Below are positions 7,447 to 13,154 of a stretch of 13,154 nucleotides of DNA, one piece after another. The stretch comes from an uncultured Prevotella sp. (lineage in GTDB: Bacteria > Bacteroidota > Bacteroidia > Bacteroidales > Bacteroidaceae). Each line of letters opens with the position of its first letter. Position 1 is the first letter of the stretch. Below the pieces are notes generated by a model, which did no database searches, was not told where the DNA came from, and saw nothing but the letters and a program-made list of their open reading frames with translations. The stretch lies in assembly GCA_946055365.1 (NCBI GenBank), contig CAMGFM010000015.1, forward strand, positions 1-13,154. Direction: 5' to 3'. The translations under genes were made by a program, and so were the position numbers.

Positions 7447-8204
7447 ACGAACCACAGATGCATGCCCACCGTAGACAGCAGGCCGTAATGACGGCGCATC
7501 ACACTGAAGCGTTCAAATAGCGAGGCGCGGTGATTGCGCCTGCTCATGCCGCCCTCGAGATAGTTGGCCACCACCTCCCTGAGACGCAGCAGCCCAAGGC
7601 CCTCCCTGTCGGCACGCTTCATGACGCGTATGCACCAGTCAACGTCAGCAGAGAGACGGTATCTGAGGTCATAAGGCTCTGCCTGCGCTATGTCGGTGCG
7701 CGCATAGAACGCCTGATGGCACACCAGCATACCGTGGCGAAACGATTTCCAGTTGAGATTCTCAGGCGGCGAGAGCCTGCGTCCGCGCACATACTCCCCA
7801 TTGCCGTCCACGATGTCGGTGTCTCCATACAGCACGGCAGGCAACCTGCCGTCACTGCGCTCGTTGACATAGTTTGAGATGTTCTCGAGCGTGTCTTCGC
7901 TCGGCAGCGTGTCGCCGGCATTGAGGTAGACCACATAGTCGCCAGTGGCAAGCATTAGCCCCTTGTTCATAGCGTCATACAATCCGCGGTCGGGCTCGGA
8001 CACTATCCTCACCACATGCCCCGTCTGCCTCTCGCCGTTGCAAGTTTTGTAGCGTTCACACATCTCTGTCGTGCCGTCCTTGCTCGCGCCGTCGACGATA
8101 ATGTGTTCTATATGCTCCCATCCCTGCCCCATCACACTGTCAAGAGTGCGTTGCAGCACCCCGGCGGCGTTGTAGGTGCAGGTAATGACCGATATTTTTA
8201 TCAT
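7422..8204 (-). CDS. family 2 glycosyltransferase (GT-A fold, WcaA/WcaE-like)
   Basis: This 260-aa cytoplasmic enzyme probably transfers a sugar from a nucleotide-sugar donor onto a growing surface polysaccharide. The GT-A signature is clear: ISVITCTYNAAGVL at residues 4-17, IIVDGASKDGT at 35-45, SEPDRGLYDAMNKGL at 69-83, and the metal/nucleotide site LNAGDT (Asn95-Asp98 in place of a strict DXD). The candidate catalytic motif ADVDW lies at 186-190. A hydrophobic C-terminal stretch (LLSTVGMHLWFVL) suggests membrane association. It lies 95 bp upstream of porP on the same strand and 262 bp downstream of a GT4 enzyme. Donor and acceptor cannot be read from the sequence. In T9SS bacteria secreted cargo can be attached to a surface polysaccharide, but no evidence ties this gene to that role. 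Confidence 0.88.
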   Translation of the reverse strand: MIKISVITCTYNAAGVLQRTLDSVMGQGWEHIEHIIVDGASKDGTTEMCERYKTCNGERQTGHVVRIVSEPDRGLYDAMNKGLMLATGDYVVYLNAGDTLPSEDTLENISNYVNERSDGRLPAVLYGDTDIVDGNGEYVRGRRLSPPENLNWKSFRHGMLVCHQAFYARTDIAQAEPYDLRYRLSADVDWCIRVMKRADREGLGLLRLREVVANYLEGGMSRRNHRASLFERFSVMRRHYGLLSTVGMHLWFVLRAVLKK

Positions 8205-8377
8205 CTTATGTATGTTATGCTTTTCTTAAAGTGGGTAGTTTTTATTGGCGTTGTCATATTCTGCAATCATTTTCGAGCATATATTGCAAGCTGGAGGCGG
8301 AGAGTAGCGTACTACATGACCGACGACAGCTGCCATTTGCACAGAGAAAACAACCGAAAGACAACGAGAGTAGAACC

Positions 8378-8385
8378 CAAAATTA
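8378..8385 (-). promoter_or_regulatory. candidate -7 element for the GT2 gene
   Basis: On the minus strand this reads TAATTTTG, a full match to TAnnTTTG, in the AT-richer 262-bp gap between the two glycosyltransferase genes. The upstream TTTC copies (8402-8405 and 8410-8413) are only partial -33 matches at imperfect spacing. If it is real, the leader would be about 170 nt. Confidence 0.35.
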
Positions 8386-8411
8386 CTAACATGAATATTG
8401 TGAAACCGTGA

Positions 8412-8453
8412 AACTGATGGACACACCTATTATATATTAATGTGTGGACAGTT
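8412..8453 (-). terminator. weak stem-loop after the GT4 gene
   Basis: AACTG (8412-8416) pairs with CAGTT (8449-8453), and CACAC (8422-8426) pairs with GTGTG (8442-8446), separated by an internal loop and an AT-rich apical loop. It begins 14 nt past the glycosyltransferase stop. The stem is imperfect and has no clear T run, so this is only a possible terminator. Confidence 0.25.
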
Positions 8454-8466
8454 CATAGAGCGCGCC

Positions 8467-9780
8467 CTAAAACGGCTTGCCCTGACGGCGGCGACCCTGA
8501 GGCTCCGCCTTGATGTAATTGCTGTGGGCGACAAGCTCGTTGTAGACCTCCGTATATCTCATCGCCACGCTCTGCTGCGAATAACATCTCTCCACCTTTC
8601 TCACACATTCCGCCGCTAAAGCCTGCCTGTCGGCCTCATACAACACCCACGCCATGCCCCTTGCAAGGTCGTCGGTATCCTTGTATGCAGCCACATAGCC
8701 GTTCTTGGCGTGGTCTATCATCTCAGGTATGCCGCCCACGCGAAATCCCACGCAGGGCAGTCCGCACGCCAGAGCCTCCATTATGGTGTTGGGCAGGTTG
8801 TCTTCAAGCGAGGGCAGCACGTAGAGGTCTGCCGAGCGGTAGATGTCTACTATCGCCGCGTCGTCGCCAACATAGCCCAAAGGACACGCGTCGAGCGGCA
8901 GACGCTCTGCCACGGCCTCCGACTCGCCGCCGAGGATGGCCACGACTGTGTCTTTCCTTGCGGCAGGACGCTCCTCCACAAGCCGCTCAAGGGCGCGTGT
9001 GAAATAGTCCATGCCCTTGCGCCCGTCGGTCACCCTGTGCGACACGAAAAGTATCACCCTTTTGTCTGCGGGCAGCCCCGTCCTGCGTCTCGCCGCCGCC
9101 ATGTCGCCGGGGGCAAAGACGCTCGTGTCAATGGTGTTGGGTATGCTGCTCACACGCAGACCCGCAAGCAGGCCGCTCTGTCGTGCCTGTCCCTCGAGCC
9201 ATCTCGAGCATGTGACAAAATGGATGTTGCGGTTGGCATATATCTTGCGCTTCTTCCTCCACACCCTGTGCGACATGTCGCCCTCGCTGCCGCCACCCGG
9301 CAACAGCGGACAGTGTCCGCACCCCGTCTTGAAAGCCTCGCAGCCACGGGCATAATGGCAGATGCCCGCGGCAGGCCACAGGTCGTGCATCGTCCATGCC
9401 ACCGGCTTGCCGCTGTCGAGTATCTTGCGTATGTCATTCAGCGACAACATGCCTTGGTTTATCCAGTTGAGATGTATGACATCGGCACGCTTGAACTCAG
9501 GCAGGCGCGTTATGTCGCTGCCGCTGTTGGCAAGGTCTATCTCAAAGAGCCTCTGCCTGCTCAGGCGAAGGCCCAAGAACACGCACAGACGCTCCCACAG
9601 AAAATGCCAACGCCGCGCCAGCCTGCCGCCAAGGGCCACGACACAGTCCCTGTGGGTCTCCTTCTTGCCGACAAGCATCCTTGCCTCAATGCCACAGGCG
9701 TTGAGCGCGTCCATAAGACGGCCCGCAGCCACGGCCGCGCCACCAGTCCTCTCGCTTGTGTTCACTATGAGTATCCGCAT
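8467..9780 (-). CDS. family 4 glycosyltransferase (GT-B fold, WcaC-like)
   Basis: This 437-aa enzyme is likely to extend a lipid-linked surface polysaccharide on the cytoplasmic side of the inner membrane. The N-terminal domain begins MRILIVNTSERTGGAAVAAGRL, the acceptor-side Rossmann start with its GG loop. Residues 131-160 carry MHDLWPAAGICHYARGCEAF followed by KTGCGHCPLL; the Cys141/147/154/157 cluster and HDxW are typical of WcaC-like enzymes. The donor domain shows GRKG (253-256) and SLEDNLPNTIMEALACGLP (324-342), the E-x7-E region, with Glu335 as the second acid. The C-terminus is basic (GRRRQGKPF). The ATG at 9778-9780 is preceded by a good -7 promoter element, so this gene probably begins its transcription unit. 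The sugar specificity is unknown. Confidence 0.9.
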   Translation of the reverse strand: MRILIVNTSERTGGAAVAAGRLMDALNACGIEARMLVGKKETHRDCVVALGGRLARRWHFLWERLCVFLGLRLSRQRLFEIDLANSGSDITRLPEFKRADVIHLNWINQGMLSLNDIRKILDSGKPVAWTMHDLWPAAGICHYARGCEAFKTGCGHCPLLPGGGSEGDMSHRVWRKKRKIYANRNIHFVTCSRWLEGQARQSGLLAGLRVSSIPNTIDTSVFAPGDMAAARRRTGLPADKRVILFVSHRVTDGRKGMDYFTRALERLVEERPAARKDTVVAILGGESEAVAERLPLDACPLGYVGDDAAIVDIYRSADLYVLPSLEDNLPNTIMEALACGLPCVGFRVGGIPEMIDHAKNGYVAAYKDTDDLARGMAWVLYEADRQALAAECVRKVERCYSQQSVAMRYTEVYNELVAHSNYIKAEPQGRRRQGKPF

Positions 9781-9805
9781 CTCTGTTGTTTTGGTTTAGA
9801 TGCCA

Positions 9806-9813
9806 CAAACTTA
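9806..9813 (-). promoter_or_regulatory. candidate -7 element for the GT4 gene
   Basis: On the minus strand this is TAAGTTTG, matching TAnnTTTG exactly, 25 nt before the glycosyltransferase ATG, which would give a leader of about 20 nt. No clear TTTG is seen at the -33 position. Confidence 0.5.
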
Positions 9814-9932
9814 CAAAAAATTATCCGAATAAGCCACACGGGGAGAGACATATTTGCCGCCACCATGATGTTTTTTGTTTACGCACAGACAAAGAATATC
9901 ACTGAAAACACCTGCAATACAAAATAATTAAG

Positions 9933-9940
9933 TAACTTTG
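9933..9940 (+). promoter_or_regulatory. candidate -7 element for the R-M operon
   Basis: TAACTTTG matches the TAnnTTTG consensus exactly, on the plus strand upstream of the DpnII-type operon. No TTTG lies at the -33 spacing. Its use would imply a leader of roughly 270 nt that contains a GATC site and the 10153-10167 inverted repeat. Confidence 0.35.
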
Positions 9941-10213
9941 TCCTCGGCAATCATGGCGATTATCACTTGTGTTTCGTTGTAGAATACGGGCGGCAACTCG
10001 GCAATCAGAGCAAGACACACTGCGCCCGACTTGCATCAACCTCCATGTGGCAGGACATAAAAATCACAACTGTTCTCGCCATGCACCATTCTCACAAGCG
10101 GCTACAACTCACCTCGATCACGTCACATCAGACACACGGCTGAGCCTGTCACGATTTTACAGAAATCAGGCTAAACCAAGGGGTTGCCAGATAACAAACC
10201 TTTACACAAGATT

Positions 10214-11182
10214 ATGGCTAAAGCAAAACCTTTTATCAAATGGGTCGGCGGAAAGGGCCAGCTCACTGAACAGCTGGACGCACTGCTGCCGTCTGACTTT
10301 GACAAATGGAAGAACGTAACATACATAGAGCCTTTCGTGGGCGGTGGGGCAATGCTCTTTTATATGCTCCAGAAATATCCCAACATACAGCACGCGACAA
10401 TCAATGACATCAACAGCGACCTGACAAAATGCTATCTTACGGTCAGAGACCATCCCGAACAGCTCATTGACTCACTGCGCGACATAGAGACAGCCTATAT
10501 GGCTCTCCCGTCAGAAGAAGAAAGAAAAGAATTTTTCATGGCAGTGCGCAAACGTTACAACGAGAAAGGCCTTGACCCCATCGAGAACACCACAATGTTT
10601 TTCTTCCTGAACAGAACTTGCTTTAATGGTCTCTATAGAGTGAATAAGAAAGGAATGTTTAACGTGCCTTTCGGAAAATATGCACACCCCTCCATCTGCA
10701 ATCCAGAGACCATAAGGAATGACAGCGAACTGCTGCAAAAAGTGAAAATCGTCAACGGAGACTTTGAGACGACACTTGAACACGCCTGCGGTAACACTCT
10801 TTTCTACCTTGACCCTCCCTACCGCCCTCTAAGCAACACATCCAGCTTTAACGACTATGCCAAGGAGACCTTTAACGATGACGCACAGATACGCCTAAAG
10901 GCGTTTTGCGACAGAATAAACGACGCTGGATATAAATTCATGCTAAGCAACTCTGACTGCAAAGGCAAAGACGGAGAAGACAACTTCTTTGACCTGCTCT
11001 ATGGAGCGTATGTGATTGAACGGGTGTGGGCATCAAGAAGCGTCAACTCCAATCCAAGCAAGAGGGGAAAAATCACGGAGATACTTGTACACAATTACGG
11101 GGAGACGAAGAAAGACTGCCTTAACGGCTTCTTTCAGTTTGAGGACTTCAACATGGGATGCGGAGACTTTAATTGTCTATGA
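10214..11182 (+). CDS. dpnM: DpnM/Dam-like DNA adenine-N6 methyltransferase (GATC)
   Basis: This 322-aa enzyme transfers a methyl group from S-adenosylmethionine to adenine, almost certainly in GATC given its DpnII-family endonuclease neighbour. It is of the alpha class: KPFIKWVGGKGQL (5-17) at the N-terminus, the SAM-binding motif PFVGGGA (40-46), a target-recognition region containing FFFLNRTCFNGLYRVNKKG (129-147) as in Dam and DpnM, and then the catalytic DPPY at 200-203. ATG 10214 is preferred because MAKAKPFIKWVGGKG is the usual family start; an in-frame TTG at 10184 would add ten unrelated residues. It is the first gene of the set, which allows protective methylation before the nuclease appears. 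It is slightly longer than DpnM (284 aa), and its Cys-containing tail (residues 300-322) is not part of the core. GATC specificity is inferred from family and context. Confidence 0.93.
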   Translation: MAKAKPFIKWVGGKGQLTEQLDALLPSDFDKWKNVTYIEPFVGGGAMLFYMLQKYPNIQHATINDINSDLTKCYLTVRDHPEQLIDSLRDIETAYMALPSEEERKEFFMAVRKRYNEKGLDPIENTTMFFFLNRTCFNGLYRVNKKGMFNVPFGKYAHPSICNPETIRNDSELLQKVKIVNGDFETTLEHACGNTLFYLDPPYRPLSNTSSFNDYAKETFNDDAQIRLKAFCDRINDAGYKFMLSNSDCKGKDGEDNFFDLLYGAYVIERVWASRSVNSNPSKRGKITEILVHNYGETKKDCLNGFFQFEDFNMGCGDFNCL

Positions 11183-11286
11183 TACGTGTCTGCGAGGCTA
11201 TCATAAGAGACGGGATTAAATAATCTTTAAGCACCCTATCAGTTACAAACAATTTGAAATTATCGGCGTTTGCCAGACAAAACATT

Positions 11287-12114
11287 ATGGACAAGGATTT
11301 TAACAAGTTTATGTCTCAACTCAAAGAGACCAACCAGACGCTCGACTTCTTCTGCGATTTCGACAAAATCTCAGCAAACGTAGACAACATAAAGCTGAGC
11401 CTTTGTATGCTAAACAGCCTTATAGGAACAACAGACCTGCGTAGAAGCGTGGAAACCATTTGGAACAGAGACCCATCTGCTTTCAGCGTTATGGACATTC
11501 TCATTGCAGTGAGAAGCAATAGCAAGAAAAACATTCTCAATGCCAACGGTGATTGCATCAGCCTTGACAGACTGTTCCGCAGTGTAGACGGTGTCATTGA
11601 TTATCTTGAAGACACAGGACTTGCAGACATATTCCGTGAAAGGAAAATCAATGATTTGGTGGATTATGTATTTGGCATTGAGACCGGGCTTGACAGCAAC
11701 GCAAGGAAAAACCGCAGCGGTCATGTAATGGAAAAGATGGTTGCCGACATATTTAACCATAACGGTATAAAGTATCGCAAGGAAGTATATTCCACAGAAT
11801 GGGCAAACCTGCAACAGGTGCTTGGCGATGATGAAAAAAGATTTGACTTCGTAATAAAAACTGACCATAAGACCTATCTGATAGAAGTCAATTTTTATAG
11901 CGGCGGCGGAAGCAAGCTCAATGAGGTTGCACGTTCCTATTCTGAAATCGCGCCTAAGGTCAACTCCGTCCCAGGCTTTGAATTTGTATGGATAACCGAC
12001 GGCATAGGATGGCGACACGCGAAGAACAAACTTCAGGAAGCATACAACGTCATTCCACGCATCTACAACCTTACGAGCATCAAAGACTTTATCAAAGAAG
12101 TCAAAGAGCAATGA
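11287..12114 (+). CDS. dpnB: DpnII/MboI-family type II restriction endonuclease
   Basis: This 275-aa nuclease (R.DpnII is about 288 aa) should cut unmethylated GATC and so degrade foreign DNA. Similarity to R.DpnII is recognisable over the whole length: MLNSLIGTTDLRRS (41-54), INDLVDYVFGIETGLDSNARKNRSG (121-145), KRFDFVIK (184-191), YLIEVNFYSGGGSKLNEVARSY (197-218), VWITDGIGW (234-242). The active site is a PD-(D/E)XK variant: Asp187, then Glu200-Val-Asn202, with Asn where Lys is usual, as in DpnII and MboI. Lys210 may supply the positive charge (inference). ATG 11287 is chosen; an in-frame TTG at 11254 would add 11 residues. It begins 104 bp after the methyltransferase and its TGA overlaps the next ATG. 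GC in a hand-counted 60-base sample here is 37%, against 57% at 9001-9060. Confidence 0.93.
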   Translation: MDKDFNKFMSQLKETNQTLDFFCDFDKISANVDNIKLSLCMLNSLIGTTDLRRSVETIWNRDPSAFSVMDILIAVRSNSKKNILNANGDCISLDRLFRSVDGVIDYLEDTGLADIFRERKINDLVDYVFGIETGLDSNARKNRSGHVMEKMVADIFNHNGIKYRKEVYSTEWANLQQVLGDDEKRFDFVIKTDHKTYLIEVNFYSGGGSKLNEVARSYSEIAPKVNSVPGFEFVWITDGIGWRHAKNKLQEAYNVIPRIYNLTSIKDFIKEVKEQ

Positions 12115-12989
12115 TTGCATCTTATTATAAATCTCCCAACAACGACTTCACTGTCGTGCAGGGTGACTGCATAGACCTGCTGTCAAGGTTCAACTTTGGC
12201 TTTGACATGGTATTTGCCGACCCTCCTTACTTCCTGTCTGGAGGCGGCATCTCATGCCAAAGTGGCAAAGTGGTGTGTGTAGACAAGGGAGAATGGGACA
12301 AGCCCACAACCATTGACGATATGGATGCCTTTAACCTCAAATGGCTTTCTGCCTGTAGAGACCACATGAAAGACAATGCTACTATATGGATTTCAGGCAC
12401 CCATCACAATATATTCAGCGTTCAGCAACAGCTACTAAAACTCGGTTTCAAGATACTTAATGTCATCATCTGGGCCAAGACAAATCCTCCGCCAAACATC
12501 TCATGCCGTTACTTCACACATTCAACAGAATTTATCATCTGGGCAAGAAAACATCAAAAAGTCGCCCACTATTTTAACTATGACCTAATGAAGCGACTAA
12601 ACGGCAACAAACAGATGACTGACGTGTGGCAACTGCCAGCCATTGCCCCTTGGGAGAAGACGTGCGGCAAGCATCCCACCCAAAAGCCCTTGAGCCTATT
12701 GTCCAGACTGATTCTGGCAAGCACAGAGCCAAAGGCATGGATACTTGACCCCTTTAATGGGAGTGGCACTACCGGCATCGCAGCAAGTATTCTTGGACGG
12801 CGTTATCTTGGCATAGAAAAAGAAGAGAGCTTTCTGGCAATGAGCAAGGCACGAAGAGAGGAAATAGAAAACGTTACCATACGCCACAACTATCTCGGAC
12901 GGCTGGCAAAGGCAAATATTATTCTCCCCTCGGACAGTTGTTTTGTCGCAGACAGCATAGCCCCATACTATGGTGTCCCATGGATATAG
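12111..12989 (+). CDS. dpnA: DpnA-like second adenine methyltransferase
   Basis: This 292-aa beta-class N6-adenine methyltransferase has the catalytic DPPY near the start (37-40, within FADPPYFLSGGGIS) and the SAM-binding DPFNGSGTTG near the end (213-222), the order expected for this class and the reverse of the first methyltransferase. Other strong family matches are VVCVDKGEWDKP, SCRYFTHSTEFIIWARK, HYFNYDLMK and GKHPTQKP, all recognisable from pneumococcal DpnA (M.DpnIIB). That enzyme also methylates GATC in single-stranded DNA and protects incoming plasmid DNA during transformation. Its ATG overlaps the endonuclease stop (ATGA at 12111-12114), so it is translationally coupled to the nuclease. 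The order here is M-R-M, whereas the pneumococcal operon is dpnM-dpnA-dpnB. A single-strand role in this organism is inferred only from the family. Confidence 0.93.
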   Translation: MIASYYKSPNNDFTVVQGDCIDLLSRFNFGFDMVFADPPYFLSGGGISCQSGKVVCVDKGEWDKPTTIDDMDAFNLKWLSACRDHMKDNATIWISGTHHNIFSVQQQLLKLGFKILNVIIWAKTNPPPNISCRYFTHSTEFIIWARKHQKVAHYFNYDLMKRLNGNKQMTDVWQLPAIAPWEKTCGKHPTQKPLSLLSRLILASTEPKAWILDPFNGSGTTGIAASILGRRYLGIEKEESFLAMSKARREEIENVTIRHNYLGRLAKANIILPSDSCFVADSIAPYYGVPWI

Positions 12990-13016
12990 CACTAACAACT
13001 GCAACCCTGCCATGAA

Positions 13017-13053
13017 CCAAGTGCCACTTTTGCCCCATAAAAGTGGCACTTGG
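13017..13053 (+). terminator. 15-bp stem-loop after the R-M operon, possible terminator
   Basis: The perfect stem CCAAGTGCCACTTTT pairs with its reverse complement around the loop GCCCCAT, 28 nt past the last methyltransferase stop. No T run follows on the plus strand, so classical rho-independent activity is uncertain. The hairpin is part of array B, which may be its real identity. Confidence 0.3.
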
Positions 13054-13093
13054 CGATACTCAAGCGGCACTTGGCATCTCTAAAGTGCCACTT
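13017..13093. repeat. four-copy near-palindrome array, 21-22-bp period (array B)
   Basis: Four copies of AAGTGSCACTT begin at 13019 (AAGTGCCACTT), 13041 (AAGTGGCACTT), 13062 (AAGCGGCACTT, one change) and 13083 (AAGTGCCACTT). Start spacings are 22, 21 and 21 bp with unrelated 10-11-bp spacers. Extended copies 1 and 2 form a perfect 15-bp stem with a 7-nt loop (13017-13031 with 13039-13053). The motif, copy number and period match the array at 6146-6223. It begins 28 bp after the last R-M gene, so it could end that transcript, mark the edge of an inserted block, or belong to a dispersed repeat family. Confidence 0.8.
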
Positions 13094-13154
13094 GACGCAG
13101 ACGGCACACCATAGCATCAGGCGCACACGCACAAAAACACGATGAGAAGAGGGG

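Larger units (their letters stand above)
9781..10213. other. divergent 433-bp intergenic region before the R-M genes
   Basis: This gap separates the minus-strand T9SS/glycosyltransferase block from the plus-strand R-M genes, and I find no gene in it. It holds a minus-strand promoter candidate (9806-9813), a plus-strand candidate (9933-9940), the only GATC near the R-M genes (10116-10119), and a small inverted repeat GATTT/AAATC (10153-10157 and 10163-10167) 47 bp before the first methyltransferase start. No controller (C) protein frame, tRNA or obvious attachment site is visible. Confidence 0.6.

Noticed and set aside
7327..7455. Longer PorP start overlapping the GT2 gene
   Set aside because: It would place 43 residues in front of an otherwise perfect signal peptide and overlap the glycosyltransferase C-terminus.
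8226..8426. 66-codon minus-strand frame between the two glycosyltransferases
   Set aside because: It has no recognisable feature and contains the promoter candidate; its composition looks like random translation of an AT-richer spacer.
8710..9927. Long plus-strand open frame (405 codons) opposite the GT4 gene
   Set aside because: It is antisense to a glycosyltransferase with intact motifs, has no recognisable domain, and runs through the promoter region.
9781..10213. Controller (C) gene, tRNA or integration site before the R-M genes
   Set aside because: No helix-turn-helix-sized frame, cloverleaf or flanking direct repeat could be found by reading both strands.
11410..12120. Minus-strand frame of 236 codons opposite the endonuclease
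   Set aside because: The plus-strand frame has unmistakable DpnII motifs; the antisense frame shows no family signature.
12255..12275. AAAGTGGC-like repeats inside the second methyltransferase
   Set aside because: They lie in a conserved coding segment (QSGKVVCVDKG), are not palindromic, and lack the 21-22-bp period, so chance is the simpler explanation.

Overview
The window looks like a piece of a Bacteroidales (phylum Bacteroidota) chromosome of moderately high GC. The evidence is a complete porP-gldKLMN block of the type IX secretion system (T9SS), a system confined to this phylum. The protein lengths (313, 482, 287, 514 and 351 aa) are closer to the Porphyromonas-type PorP/K/L/M/N set than to flavobacterial GldKLMN. 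Candidate promoters fit the Bacteroidota -7 consensus TAnnTTTG. I cannot fix the genus; a gut family such as Muribaculaceae is a guess.

Layout. Positions 4-9780 are all on the minus strand. Reading in the direction of transcription (high to low coordinates), there is a GT4 glycosyltransferase (8467-9780), a GT2 glycosyltransferase (7422-8204), porP (6385-7326), a 460-bp repeat-bearing gap, then gldK, gldL, gldM and gldN (5924 down to 785), and a small outer-membrane beta-barrel protein (4-648). GldL and GldM form the proton-driven inner-membrane motor, GldK and GldN form the periplasmic/outer-membrane ring, and PorP is an outer-membrane barrel of the same machine. The glycosyltransferases probably build a cell-surface polysaccharide; any link to the secretion system is by position only.

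Positions 10214-12989 are on the plus strand and hold a complete DpnII-type restriction-modification system. It has a Dam-like GATC N6-adenine methyltransferase, a DpnII-family endonuclease, and a DpnA-like second adenine methyltransferase whose start overlaps the endonuclease stop (ATGA). Sampled GC is lower than in the neighbours, which suggests acquisition. By eye, GATC occurs only nine times in the window, never inside the three R-M genes, and not at all from 5532 to 10115.

I do not see an undescribed multi-gene system. The least explained structures are two short arrays, 6146-6223 and 13017-13093. Each has four copies of an 11-15-bp near-palindrome (core AAGTGSCNCTT) at a 21-22-bp period, arranged as hairpins. 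One lies between porP and gldK and the other directly after the R-M genes. A separate 20-bp direct repeat in three copies sits just downstream of porP.
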